Shown here piece by piece: positions 14,370 to 26,354 of a stretch of 64,000 bases of DNA. Positions within the stretch are counted from its first letter, which is position 1. Each line of letters starts with the position of its first letter. A model generated the notes under the pieces. It had not been told where the DNA came from, made no database searches, and worked only from the letters and a program-made list of their open reading frames with translations. The DNA is from Acanthacorydalis orientalis (lineage: Eukaryota > Arthropoda > Insecta > Megaloptera > Corydalidae), in assembly GCA_034766995.1 (NCBI GenBank), contig CM068322.1:15455810-15519809 (forward strand), written 5' to 3'. Position numbers and translations under genes: made by a program.

Positions 14370-15889
14370 AGGTTATTTTTTCAGCAGTAAGTAAAATTAA
14401 TACAACAACTAGATAATATCATTTTTTACAAATACACTAAAGCTACAAAAGTTAAAATTATTTTTATTAAAACGTTGCGTAACTAGTTGTCTATTTAAAT
14501 ACACTAATACATATTTCAATGATAATACCTACATCTTCAAAGTCCAGATACAAACAATTTAGAAAATTTTATCCATGTCCTCTATTAATTGTGATCCAAT
14601 AATAGTTTTATTAATAAGCATAATAAACTGAGATTATCTTATTCTATCAGTAGTTTATTCTATATATGAACCTTCACTTAAAAATAAATTATACTGTAAA
14701 ATACATTTTAAGTAATACTAGAGTATAAATAAATCAAAATCATATATTTGCCCACTACCGAAAAATTATTTAAAAAATAAATAAAAATGAATAACTTTAA
14801 ATCATAAATCTGTTCAATTGTACTTAAACATCATAAGATCATAAATTGAATTACGACGATTTCACGAACCAATTTAATGTTTAATCTAAACAAGTAAAAT
14901 TAAAACAGTAAATTGATTTTATATAAATTTTCAGCTTATATAAAATTAATTTTCTTTTTTCATGCAAAGTAAGTTGTAGTTTCTTGTCATTTATCTTGAC
15001 TTTAAAATCGGAAAAAAGAATCGATTATGAGATCTGTTTATCACAAATTAATGAAAATACTATGTCTACATGAAATACAGAAAAATGAAATCCATATTAA
15101 CTCAACTCTACAACACATTTTAAAACCTAACCTCTCTTTATAAAAAAATATTCAGTTGGATGATTTGAAAAGACGTTTCAATACAATAACACTTTCAAAG
15201 AAAGAAACATTTTGTTAAAAATCTATTTCATTTTGAAATATAGTAATACCTTTAATAAGAGTTATGAAATTTAATTGACATATTAAATATTTGCTAATAA
15301 AAATCCAGCTCTCATTACAGATTGAAAAGTATTCCTCCTTCATTAGAACAAAAGACCAAAGTATCAACATAAAGAATCAAATATAAAATGAAAGCCTTTA
15401 CTATTATTTTATTTAGACTTCTTGCTAGTCTCTTTTTAACATTTATATCAATTTCTTATTAACAGCAATCTATCAAATATACAATCAAAAATTTTTTTAG
15501 TTATAGAAACTCTAAACTTAAAGACAACTAATAAAGACAAATGATCAAAAATGCACATGAATTAAGAAAGGAATATCTCATTAATGAATAATTCTCTGAC
15601 TTGAAGTTTATTTATTCGAATTAAATTATTTCCTACGCAAAAGCATCATATATTCTAACTCGACTATATGTTGATGTTTCACAAGTTACATTACTTCAGT
15701 ATTCTCTGCGATCAATCAGTTTGAAAGCATGTGCTAGCACGATTGAGATAAATGCTTTTACTAAAACTGTTTCTGTTATGTCAACAACAAAAAATGGAAA
15801 ATAAAACAATAAATACAAGTTCATTGAACAAACATGCCTCTGTATATAAATACAATTTGTTTTCAATAGAACAGAACATCAATTCTGGA
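14368..15889. other. AT-rich spacer
   Basis: No repeat array and no coding signal. Confidence 0.6.
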
Positions 15890-16050
15890 ATAAGATGCAA
15901 TCTATTCGACCTATTTTACATCTGCGTGACCGCGCCCGTGATGTAGTCGTCCAAACCCACATACGCTCTTGACCATACTCAATACACGTTAACCAGACAA
16001 GTGTACGATAGCTCCAGGCATCGCCGATCCATGTGACAAATTTGGAAGGC
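15890..16050. other. GC-elevated island, unassigned
   Basis: The stretch around tgaccgcgcccgtgatgtag and ccaggcatcgccgatccatg stands out in base composition. The minus strand is open across it (KFVTWIGDAWSYRTLVWL …), but no good acceptor precedes it and two other frames are open over most of its length. It could be a conserved non-coding block, an exon or part of an old repeat. Confidence 0.2.
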
Positions 16051-16616
16051 TAGTATTTTTAACATTACAATTCATACGATCAAAAATATATAAAAAAGAC
16101 TTAGGCGTGTAGTCTGATGAACGACAACTAAATACGATTGTAACTTATAATTCCATACTGACGTGCAACAATATAATAAATCAAAATTATTACTCTCTCA
16201 TATACTTGAAATCACGTGTAAAACTTCACAGTATACACGCATTACATTACATTAATAGTGATTCATGTCTGAAATATATTTATGACATTAAACTTCATCA
16301 AATTAACACTCATCAAATCATATTCGTCATCGTTGAGTAGTTAACTTCAAACGGGGACTTCAGCCAAATACTAACAAACATTAAAACGACCAAAGAAATA
16401 AACATGATTTGCAATCATAAACCGTTTAATGTTTGCAATATTTATTTAATTTTGTACTAGATTTACGATTAATAAACAGTTTGATATATCTATTCGTTCT
16501 AATATATGTATGTAGTCACATGTAGGAATATATGAAGACACAATCCATTCTGTTCAATACTCACAACAAATCATCAGAAAATATTAAACTTAAAAGTTAG
16601 ACTCGAATTATTCAGT

Positions 16617-16629
<13 letters not shown>
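16051..16629. other. AT-rich spacer
   Basis: Unique-looking sequence without an open frame. Confidence 0.6.

Positions 16630-16695
<66 letters not shown>
16630..16695. repeat. (TA)n microsatellite
   Basis: 66 bp after a short TTA run, ending about 45 bp left of the mariner at 16745. Confidence 0.95.
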
Positions 16696-16698
<3 letters not shown>

Positions 16699-16744
16699 AT
16701 TTAATATGCTAAATACTCTCCTGATTTTTTTTTCAATTTATATA

Positions 16745-17600
16745 CTACCCTAATCAAAAAGTTTCGAGAATTTATATTTTTAATGTTAATGTTGATAATC
16801 CTCCCACTGAAATCTGTACCAAAAATTATTGCGATCTGACAAACCACTCGTGATCAGTTGATATTTTTGTAAAGTAGTGTTTGGCGTGTTCGGTGAATTT
16901 TACAATTTCTAAATTTATCGAACAACGATTTGGTATTAAAGTTTGTGTCAAAAACGAAAATGATTTTGCTGACACGTTTAAAATGTTGAAAAAAGCAGTT
17001 GGAGATGAGTGTTTATCGAAAACCCGGATATACCAGTGCTCCTCGTTCAGGACAACTGTCAACATCAATCGATGAAGAACGAATTTAAAAAGTCAAGGAT
17101 TTGATACTGAATTCGTCAATTGACTGTGCGAGAGATTGGTGATGATGTCTGCATATCGTATGGATCTTGCCAAAGCATGCTGACCGATACTTTGCACTTG
17201 AAACGTGCCACAGCGAGACTTGTGCCAAGAACGCTAAATTTCGTGCAAAAACAGCGTCACAAAAATGTTGCCACTACGATGATATCTGAAGCATCTTACA
17301 ATCCTACGTTCATGAAACGTATCATAACTAGAGACGAGACTTGAGTGTACGGATTTGACGCCGAAATATAGCAGCAATCGTCCTAATGACTCAATAAATT
17401 ATACATAGTAGAATTCGTCGTACACATCAAATACTACTTAACAAAAACATCCACTGTTCACAAATGGTTCTAGAGTTCGCAATCATTTTTGAAATAATAC
17501 ACAATGGAAGGATCACCAACATTAACATTTAAAATTTGTTAACTTTAATTTTTCGCGGTTCTTTTAAAATAAAAATTCCCGAAACTTTTTAATTAGGGTA

Positions 17601-17601
<1 letters not shown>
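16745..17601 (+). mobile_element. mariner element, internally deleted
   Basis: The element is bounded by TA and a well-kept inverted repeat: ctaccctaatcaaaaagttt on the left and, as reverse complement, ctaccctaattaaaaagttt on the right. At 857 bp it is about 450 bp short of full length. A (TA)n tract starts at its right edge and another ends about 45 bp before its left edge. It encodes a broken transposase on the plus strand that belongs to a different lineage from the copies at 17973 and 46277. Confidence 0.9.
16881..17390 (+). pseudogene. mariner transposase N-terminal remnant
   Basis: The first part reads FIEQRFGIKVCVKNEND, the N-terminal DNA-binding region. After a small gap come RSGQLSTSIDEE, then LTVREIGDDVCISYGS, LHLKRATARLVPRTL, NFVQKQRHKN and FMKRIITRDET, the last containing the first catalytic Asp (usually IITGDETWVYGYD). 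A stop follows directly (DET*VYGFD). After about 17390 the reading no longer resembles transposase; the region with the second and third Asp is deleted. At least two stops and one frameshift are present. The exact start is unclear. Confidence 0.85.

Positions 17602-17664
<63 letters not shown>
17601..17664. repeat. (TA)n microsatellite
   Basis: 64 bp starting at the right end of the 16745 mariner; part of duplication unit A. Confidence 0.95.
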
Positions 17665-17667
<3 letters not shown>

Positions 17668-17760
17668 TGAATGTATTAGGTTGGTGGGAAAATAATTGCG
17701 GTTTATGTTTTTCGCGGTTCTTTTGAAATAAAACTTCCCGAAACTTTTTAATTAGGGTAG

Positions 17761-17803
<43 letters not shown>

Positions 17804-17813
17804 GTATACATAT

Positions 17814-17870
<57 letters not shown>

Positions 17871-17897
17871 TTTATATAAATATATATATATATATAT

Positions 17898-17940
<43 letters not shown>

Positions 17941-17961
17941 CATATATATATATATATATAT
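17761..17961. repeat. (TA)n microsatellite, long and interrupted
   Basis: 201 bp of TA with cacatg, atcca, acat and aaat interruptions; the expanded counterpart of the unit A array. Confidence 0.95.
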
Positions 17962-17972
17962 GTCTGAATGTA

Positions 17973-18540
17973 TTAGGTTGGTAGGAAAATTATTGCAGTT
18001 TATGCTTTGTGAACCTTAACCTTATTTTTCTCAATGAGTGTCATTTCATCGTGTTCATGTTAATATCATATTAAAGTGAATTTTTCGATGGGCATTTTGG
18101 TAACAACGATTTCAGTTTTATTGTTAATTTTGCTTCAAATTACGCTATTGAATTAGAGATGGAAAGGAAGGAAATACGAGCAATTTTTTTATGAGTTCAA
18201 ATCGGGTGGTAAAGCAACCGAAACTACTCGGAAACTAAAGGATGCTTTTGGCGTGGGTACTATTAAGGAACGTACGGTGTAATAGTGATTCCAAAAATTT
18301 TGTCCTGGGACGAGACCACTGAAGATGAAGAAGGTTGTGGGTGTCCTTCTTCAGTTCATAACGACATATTGAACGCATTAGTTGAATCAGAATCAGGCAC
18401 AACAATTCAAGAGCTTGCACAAAAGTTAGGCTTCTCATCATCCAACAGTTCTGGATCGCTTAAAACAGTTAGGCAAATCAAAAAGGTGAAAAATGTATAT
18501 GAATTTTAAGGTCACACACCTTAATTATTTGTCGACCAAC

Positions 18541-18544
<4 letters not shown>
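17973..18544 (+). mobile_element. short mariner element, core deleted
   Basis: The left end ttaggttggtaggaaaatta and the reverse complement of the right end ttaggttggtcgacaaataa form inverted repeats flanked by TA. The 572-bp length is less than half of a normal mariner. The ends and the remaining protein resemble the lineage that includes Hsmar1, usually called cecropia; this subfamily call is an inference. It is the same family as 46277-47105. Confidence 0.88.
18159..18509 (+). pseudogene. mariner transposase remnant, DNA-binding part only
   Basis: The start MERKEIRAIFFYEFK is followed by GGKATETTRKL, GTIKERTVQ, a stop, WFQKFCPGDE, PSSVHNDILNALVESES and TTIQELAQKLG. These match the N-terminal helix-turn-helix part of mariner transposases such as SETMAR. 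The reading then jumps to KNVYEF and a stop, which I take as the original C-terminus, so the whole catalytic region is gone. At least one in-frame stop and one frameshift remain. The sister copy at 46468 has the same jump. Confidence 0.85.

Positions 18545-18621
<77 letters not shown>
18544..18621. repeat. (TA)n-(GA)n microsatellite
   Basis: TA from the right end of the 17973 mariner to 18580, then (GA)20 to 18620. The only long GA array in the window. Confidence 0.95.
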
Positions 18622-18624
<3 letters not shown>

Positions 18625-18886
18625 CACTTGTGTAAACAAGGGATGACGTCTGATGACTGATTGCTAATGCGAAATGTTCACACTTAAAAATGATATGAGA
18701 CATCTGTCACTGTCCACAGTATATGAATCTAGATCCATCTACAAGTGAATAGCGGCTTTTAATGCAACCTTGTGCAACTGTGCGACTTCTTCCTGTTACC
18801 AAACTTGAAAATTTGGCTCGTTGAGAAGAAATTCTCGTTGAAACGGTATTTAACTTGCTTTTTTATCTTACTTATCAAACGACCCA

Positions 18887-18909
18887 TGTATATACATATA
18901 TATATATAC

Positions 18910-18963
<54 letters not shown>

Positions 18964-18987
18964 ATGTATATATGTATATATATACAC

Positions 18988-19040
<53 letters not shown>
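18887..19040. repeat. compound TA/TG microsatellite
   Basis: TA with acat interruptions, a (TG)n core near 18949-18963, tatgtatata variants, then a pure TA block from about 18991. Confidence 0.95.
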
Positions 19041-19041
<1 letters not shown>

Positions 19042-19212
19042 GTACTCTAACAATACAATACTGAAAAATCCAAAAGTTGAAATCAATCTATTTACCCAGT
19101 CAAATGGTAAAAAAAATTTCCTTAGCAGAAAAACAAATCACAACTGAAACTCCCTACGGTTCAAACGAAATGAAATAATTTTCTTCAGAATATTTTATGT
19201 ATAGACGCTTGC

Positions 19213-19224
19213 ATGTATATATGT

Positions 19225-19269
<45 letters not shown>
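19213..19269. repeat. (TA)n microsatellite
   Basis: Starts gcatgtatatatgtcca, then about 43 bp of pure TA. Confidence 0.95.
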
Positions 19270-19272
<3 letters not shown>

Positions 19273-20192
19273 AAAACGATCCTGCTCGTATTGTGACAAT
19301 CAATTTCGCAAAAGTCAAGTAATCTATTTCAGATTGCAACGTATAAATTTCACGAAAAATACACGAGTTGAACTGAATTTCTCACGGTTATATGTATGTA
19401 TAAAAGCAATGCATCTTGTCTGAGAGGAATCTCTATATGAGCACACAAATAGCTAGAAGCGTATATAACGCAATTGTTAAATCAGTGTTTGTGAACACAT
19501 ATACAATCATCATCAATCACTTCACAAACAAATTTAACTAACGTACGGTATTTGCATTTCTTTTTTTTAAAAAAAATAGAAAAAAACACTGATGTATAAT
19601 TAAGAAAAGATATTATCATTTTTTATTTCAAATATAGTACTTCAAAAAAATGTAAATATAGATCAGATTTCTTTTAATTTTCTTAATACCAAATATGCGA
19701 ATTAGTAATTATGAACTAGTTAAGCACATAAGTCGTTAATAGATTAAGTAGTAATTTATTATTTCGAACGAACTGACAATTATTTCCTTGTTTATACCAT
19801 TTTTTTGTTAGAAATCATTAATCATTCTAAAAGTCATAAATCACCACAAAAGATTTAAATTATTTTACAACTTTCACCGAAATTTAAATTATTATAGAAC
19901 TTAATATGCTTATTTACTTCATTATTAAAAGAACGTATTATGAAATGATCTTAACAAGTAATTTTAGTAAGTACACAACTTAAAAATATCTGCATCAAAC
20001 TAAATAAATTAATGACAATAATAAAAAAATTAAACAATACAAAACGAATTAATAACATCAATTTATAAAAAAGTACACATTTCAATAGACAATCTGCTAT
20101 TATACAAGTAAAGAACTGATTAACGATCAACGCTTGACTCTGATGATGGTTGTTGAAATTTACATAAATTTTAGTATGCTTATATTAAAGAC

Positions 20193-20197
<5 letters not shown>

Positions 20198-20236
<39 letters not shown>
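20198..20236. repeat. (TA)n microsatellite
   Basis: 39 bp, only about 33 bp from the next array. Confidence 0.95.
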
Positions 20237-20238
<2 letters not shown>

Positions 20239-20265
20239 TGTAATAATCTGTTTATGGTAATTTAG

Positions 20266-20269
<4 letters not shown>

Positions 20270-20319
<50 letters not shown>
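20270..20319. repeat. (TA)n microsatellite
   Basis: 50 bp, paired with the array at 20198. Confidence 0.95.
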
Positions 20320-20321
<2 letters not shown>

Positions 20322-21011
20322 CATAAATGTATTTTCTTCATATTCATTACTACAGAAATGTATAACAACAGTCAGACATTTATACCAGATCTATAATCAA
20401 GAATAATATACGTTTCCATGTATATTTTTACATTATGCAGATACCTCTATGTATATTAACGGACATAAATTCCATATATTCGGTCGCGTATCGTGACCGT
20501 ACATAATTAGCGACGCACTGGTAACGGTCTAAGAAAAATCTATGTGAGTTTTGTAACTATTAAAATTATTTCCACCCTTATTACTCCCCGTTTATTTTCT
20601 TCAGCAACTACAAATTCTGTGCACGCACACTAGCTGACATATAGTTAAAAATAAACGTTACGTATTTACTTTTTATCATTCATAAAATTATTTAATTTTC
20701 GGTGAAATTCTTTTTTTAAAAGAGCAGAACGAACAGTAAAAAACAGTATGGCCGAGAGTAGCTCATGTTCGTGCAGATAGGCGTGACTCAAAGAATCAGA
20801 AAATATGAATTTATATCATTTAATTCATTATTATAATTAAATAATGGGATATTAATGAAAATTTATGGAAAGATCTTTGTTTTCTAATACGGCGGTGCAT
20901 AATATTTATGAGAAAAATATTAGATTTATAAAAATATACTTTATGACTTTAAGTTACATTTTTTATGTATTAAATATTTGATAAATACATCAACAACTTT
21001 ATTATTAATCA

Positions 21012-21014
<3 letters not shown>

Positions 21015-21055
<41 letters not shown>
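21015..21055. repeat. (TA)n microsatellite
   Basis: 41 bp, uninterrupted. Confidence 0.95.
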
Positions 21056-21056
<1 letters not shown>

Positions 21057-21887
21057 TTTTTTTATTCAATTTTATTTAAAAGAAATTTAATAAATGTATA
21101 AACTAATATATTATTCTTGATGACTTTATTTTCTATCACTTAATCCACTCACAAAGAATATTTTTTTTAATATTTTATAGACTGAAAAAAATATTTTCGA
21201 TATTTATATACAAATAATCAATAACGTGCAATGTAGATTTTTAATTTAAGATTCTTGTACGATTTAACATTACAGGCTTATGACCAAACGGTAAACATGA
21301 TTGATTAATGATCGAAAGATTTTATAAATGAACCATTCAATAAAAACAATTTTATAAAGTGTTTTATAAAATCTTTTATCGATAAACAGATGCCTATAGA
21401 TAAAAATCGTGCTTTTGAATTAAATGTTACTATCTGCAATTATTTTTTTATATGTTCAGAAAGTCAGATTAAATAAAATAAATTACTTTTTAATTATAAG
21501 TAATTATATTTCTTATTAAATGTCTATATTTTAGGTTTACAAATTAATTCGGTACCCTTTTTTACAGAAAATGCATATTTACGGAAAAATGGAATACATT
21601 ACAACCCTCAAAATATCATCCATCATTTTTGTGAACTGGAAAGCGATAAGTATGCAATGCCTAATATACTACTTTTCGAACGCCATCGAATTTACTACTG
21701 TTTTGTGAGGTTATACCAACTGCTTGGCAAGATATATAGTGTTTCTAAATGTTAAGAATGGCATTCTAAAATTCTAAAACGACGAGAAAATATTTTAAAT
21801 TAAAACAGAGTTATGACTGATTCAGTTTAAAGGCACCGAATTAATTTTTACACCTTATGCGTGTATATATATATATATACAAATATA

Positions 21888-23511
21888 CAGTCATGGTTAT
21901 TGAAAGTGGTTCACCTCAAAATGTTTTTAAATTTTATTGTAAGGGTTGTATAATTTAAGGTATTATAATTTAAGGGCACAATGCAATTAACTATTTGAAA
22001 TTTGATATGGTCGGTTCATTTAGTCATGAGTAGCAATAAATGGTGCAAAAAATATGGTTTAAGAGATTTTAACATAAAATAAACTGTATAGTCAGTTTTG
22101 TGACAGATGATTCAACGTACTTTTTTTAATGAGAACAATATTCAAATGATATTTTTAATTTTATTATACGAATATATGCACAAAGATTTAATTCCCACAT
22201 AAAATTAATATTTGGTCGACCTTCCCCTTTTATTACGCCTTTGATCCGTTGCAGCATGGAATTCATTGATTCCTTGATGAAATCTTTCGTCAATCCTTCG
22301 ATCCAGTCTTTCTCTTACTCTGATCTTTATTTATTTATTATACTTATGTTTCTTTTACTTATTCTATATTTTATTACACCTCAGATTTTCCTATTAGGTT
22401 GAAATCTAGAGTATTCCTGGTCATGGCAAAGTCGGAACTCTAAGTTTTTGTAAGTGGTTACCTATGGAAAATTAACAGAACACGCACTTTTTCATACAAA
22501 ACCGTATTAACAATGGGCAAAATTATAAAAAAAAAAACTAAAAATTATCTTATATGACTTATGGCACGGTGTAAAATCATGTTGGAAGATTATGGAGTCG
22601 CAATGTGAAAGATGATTATCTATCGAATGAAAAAAAAACTATTATTTAGAGTTTGTTTATACTCTTCTACATTAATAAAGCCATCAGAAACAGATATTGG
22701 CCACCACCATAATAAGAAAAACATCCTCCAATCATTTAGTTTTGAGGGTGCCTTGCAGTTTTCTGGGTACAATTGTCTAAAAAAATTTCTCCACTTCGTC
22801 GTCACACGTACTGAAAAGCGTCAGAATAAGAAGTTAATTTTGGATTCATCGGAAAACATGAATTTTCGGAAATCTAACGACGCCCCAACTTTCATGGGTT
22901 CTTGCCCATTTTAAGCGATCTTTTTCATTTTAGCTGTTAGAAATGGTTTTTTGACAGGTCTTCGTGCACGTAATCCATTCTGCCTCAATCGGCTCCGAAC
23001 AGTTTCAACATTTATGTTCACTGAAAATTGATTAGACAGTTCTGCTCTTACTTCTGTTGCTGTTTTTAATCGATCTTGTAATGATAGACGATTTAACAAA
23101 CGATCCAGTTAAAAAGACCATATAAAAAGAACTCTCAGTGGTCTTTCTAACTTGATCAGATCCTTTTTTTCAATCTGCTGTTTCCAATTCTCTCTTTTTT
23201 CCACATCCTTGCACTGATGTCTGAGACCATCCAGTGCTTTTAGAAATATTACTTGTTGTCAGTTCAACACTCGCTAAAATAATGATTTTTATTTTTTATT
23301 CGGAGAAATATGAACGTATTTTGAAATTGTTATTTTATAAAAGCTTCAATAAAACCTTCCATTTTGTAATTTCAAACGCAACTGAGTCATTTCTGTAGAG
23401 GACATACGTATTTAACAGGGCGATAGAAAAAAAAACCTAAGTAATTCATTTTTATTCTTTTAACCACATAAAATCATAATATTAAGGATGAACCACTTTC
23501 AATGACCTTGA

Positions 23512-23512
<1 letters not shown>
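21888..23512 (-). mobile_element. Tc1-like element, near full length, degenerate
   Basis: The ends carry matching inverted repeats: left cagtcatggttattgaaagt, right as reverse complement ctcaaggtcattgaaagtgg, both bounded by TA. At 1.6 kb it is the usual Tc1 size. A (TA)n-(TG)n tract touches its right end and a short TA run lies just before its left end. A broken transposase reads on the minus strand. Confidence 0.88.
22160..23380 (-). pseudogene. Tc1-like transposase pseudogene
   Basis: The clearest N-terminal block is LQDRLKTATEVRAELSN followed by VETVRSRLRQNGLRARRPV and KKPFLTAKMKK, the bipartite DNA-binding region of Tc1 enzymes. Then come FSDESK (first catalytic Asp), FQHDFTPCHKS (second Asp kept) and TRNTLDFNLIGKSEV, equivalent to NSPDLNPIENLW, where the third acidic residue (Glu) reads as Gly. 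The C-terminus shows MNSMLQRIKGVIKGEGRP, the usual final helix. Multiple stops and frameshifts break it. Both limits are approximate. Confidence 0.85.
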
Positions 23513-23557
<45 letters not shown>

Positions 23558-23568
23558 ATGCATGTATA
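23513..23568. repeat. (TA)n-(TG)n microsatellite
   Basis: Starts at the right end of the Tc1-like element (21888-23512), then (TG)n and tatgcatgta. Confidence 0.95.
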
Positions 23569-23854
23569 GATGTTTTTACTGTTATTCCGAAATAAAAGTT
23601 AGTAGAACATTATACCTTGGATGGATATTTAAAGGAACATAATATAATACAAATATTATAATAGCTTTCGAAAAACACGAATATTAAAGTAAAACTTTTA
23701 GATAAATGTTTCCACGTATATATTTTTAACAAGCACACTTTTTGCTTTCAGGTTTTCAATGTCAGGTGAAAAGTTTCTATAAAAACTAAAAACTTTAACA
23801 AACACAATGCTTCGTTTTTCTGAATGTACTAATGTATTTTAAAATATATTATAT

Positions 23855-23858
<4 letters not shown>

Positions 23859-23922
<64 letters not shown>

Positions 23923-23957
23923 GTGTGTGTATATATACGTATGTGTGTGTGTGTATG
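23859..23957. repeat. (TA)n-(TG)n microsatellite
   Basis: TA with one acat break, then two TG blocks separated by tatatatacgta. Confidence 0.95.
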
Positions 23958-24038
23958 TTGCGTTATTAAAAGTGATGAAACTAAGTTTTTTTCTCCTCGT
24001 AAAATACTAATAATAGTTGAAAAATTCACTGCTGTATC

Positions 24039-24169
<131 letters not shown>

Positions 24170-24737
24170 AATATTTCTTTAATAAACTTTAATTAACAAC
24201 TTGTACATTTTGTGAGAAAATATTTTTCATGTTTTGAAATCTATGACTACATTTTCTTTGTTTAATGGCTTATTATGTTTTTACATATTTTATATGCAAA
24301 TATATACAAAAATATTCCTTATTATTGCACAAGACGAAGTTGTTATCTCTACATTATTTTTTAAAAAACTAAATAACTCGTTAGTTTTTCAGAAAAAAAT
24401 ACATGAACATGAAAAGCTTGTTAATACTTAATAAATTATTTTATATTTTATTACTCTTTGTTTAAACTAGATTTAATTTTCATGAAAAAAACAAAAAAAG
24501 CATATCAACAATTCATGCTCTGAAATTATTATTTTAATTCATTTGTAATTATCTTATTTAAGTACTATAAAAGTAGTGTTTAATACTTTTAGATTTAGAA
24601 TATTATGTGTAAACTTTAAATATTATTCTGCTTTAAACGATATTCAATAAAAGAGTAGTTATTTTATTATGACAATGAATGATTGTGAGGGAGTACGTAA
24701 TTCATTTCAACTGAAAACAAGTGTGTCACGTTCGTAC

Positions 24738-24803
24738 CAAGAATATTTAATCAACTTATCCGGTAACCCATAAGTCCTCTCTGACTTGAGTCTAAATGCG
24801 GAA
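24738..24803 (-). other. candidate internal exon, minus strand
   Basis: On the minus strand a good acceptor (ttacctgtgtctcttag) precedes 66 nt that end at a donor-like TTG|gtacga. The open frame reads SAFRLKSERTYGLPDKLIKY followed by SW; it enters and leaves in phase 2. The local GC content is higher than that of the neighbours. The product is not recognised, and a 66-nt exon is too short to be secure from sequence alone. Confidence 0.22.
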
Positions 24804-25133
24804 CTAAGAGACACAGGTAACTGAAGTAAACCAGAAATAACTACTGGAAACTATACGGCAACCCTAATTTCAGTGCACATAGTAAGCTTCTTTTGCTATT
24901 TGTTTCCTTCTGAATAATACATGCGAACGGTTCAGACTTTCAATTGACAAGTCGAGCATAAAAATCAATAAATTTAAAACAGTGTATCTGGAAAATTACT
25001 AATATTCAATTAATTTAGATAATCGAATGTTTATAGTAAATGTATTTACACTAAATAAATATTAACGATTATTGTATAAATAAAAACGGGAACTTCAAAT
25101 ACGAGGTATGAGGCTCGATAAGTGCAGAACAAT

Positions 25134-25194
25134 GAGTAATGAAAAAAACAATATTACATATTTATTTTTATGTAAATATTTATTTTCATTACTC
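25134..25194. other. 61-nt imperfect hairpin
   Basis: The arms gagtaatgaaaa and ttttcattactc pair perfectly over 12 bp. The inner parts (aatattacat and atgtaaatatt) pair with bulges, giving a stem of about 25 bp with a small loop. The size is right for a microRNA precursor, but the stem is very AT-rich and there is no expression evidence. Confidence 0.3.
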
Positions 25195-25504
25195 GACGAG
25201 AACAAAGCGTAACACACAAATCGTATTACTGAAACAAGCAAAAATAATGTGCCACGTGTCTTTCTTTTGATATATACTGAAAGTGTTTACATGTATTTAA
25301 CAATCTTTATGTACATATTACTAAAAATATTTTCCTCATAGGTCAAAAGCGATTTATATCAAAATTATTTTCTTCGTTATGAAAATACGCAATTTTCCAA
25401 CATGATAAATAACCGTGCTCATTAAACAAGAAAATTTTCATATTTTGTTTATACTTTGTAGAATTTTTATTTCATTTAGTCTCTTTCTTTTTCCATTTTT
25501 TTTC

Positions 25505-25538
25505 TATATATATATATATATACATACATGTATGTATA
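25505..25538. repeat. short TA / TACA microsatellite
   Basis: TA followed by tacatacatgtatgta. Confidence 0.9.
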
Positions 25539-26278
25539 GTGTGTATCCATAAACTTATATATTTTTCAAATTAAATATAATAGACAAAAATATAAAATAA
25601 AAAAATTAAAATTTTAATCAATGAACTCATTTAAATTTCTTTTTCCATATCTTTATTTTTACTTTTATATATTATGTACAGTTGACAATTATTTTTGTTA
25701 ATTAAATTGAATATCAGAAAATTTTGATGTATTCATTAGTTATCTCTAACCAATAAAATTATTTGATATTGTAACATTACTAATACTTTTGTAGACTTAT
25801 TTCTTTTATATCGTTCCATAAAATTGACTAAAAATTTTTTAAGAGATGATTGGGAATCGATTCAATCAAATTAGAAAAAAACTAAAATTCTATCTAAATT
25901 TTTGAAACTTTAGTTTAACAGGAAAGGTTTCTTTTAGTATTCAAGTTAATTTGGAAACTTTTATAATCATATATTATTAAACATTCGAGGCAATTTCTTA
26001 ACTGATACAAGATAAATATACTAAACGTTTCAGCCCAATTACAGTAACAATAAAAATTTTCCATATCATGGCTATCCCATGCTACTAGCAAATATTTAAC
26101 AAGAGAGTTTCATGAATATATTTTCATAATTCTATTAAATACGTTATCATAAAATAAAATAAAGAAAATAAAAATGTAACTATAAAGTAATTGATAATGT
26201 TTCAAGATAATATTATCAACCTTTTTTTTAATTTTTATAGTAATTGTTCATACCAATTTCTTTGCAATTTGTAACTAT

Positions 26279-26291
26279 GTGTGTGTGTGTG

Positions 26292-26353
<62 letters not shown>
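26279..26353. repeat. (GT)n-(TA)n microsatellite
   Basis: GT block on the left, about 58 bp of TA on the right. Confidence 0.95.

Positions 26354-26354
<1 letters not shown>

Larger units (their letters stand above)
17549..18004 (+). repeat. tandem duplication across a mariner-mariner junction
   Basis: Two head-to-tail units share the same order: tttttcgcggttctttt, the right end of the 16745-type mariner (…aattagggtag), a TA array, tgtctgaatgta, then the left end ttaggttggt(g/a)ggaaaat of the 17973-type mariner up to tttatg. Unit A is 17549-17707 and unit B is 17708-18004; B is longer because its TA array has expanded. The seam falls in a T run (tttatg|tttttcgcgg). The duplication leaves an 85-bp chimeric segment (17676-17760) with one end from each mariner family. 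Confidence 0.85.
19270..21887. other. AT-rich spacer
   Basis: A TATA-box-like gtataaaagc at about 19398 stands alone without a start or exon that I can link to it. Slight GC patches at 20480-20530 and 20740-20800 have no coding signal. Confidence 0.5.

Noticed and set aside
16826..17068. 80-codon minus-strand frame
   Set aside because: It is antisense to the mariner N-terminal region on the plus strand.
19390..19500. TATA-box-like gtataaaagc as a promoter
   Set aside because: No initiator at the right distance and no exon downstream; such words are expected by chance in AT-rich DNA.
22612..22914. 100-codon plus-strand frame
   Set aside because: It is antisense to the Tc1-like transposase at 22160-23380.
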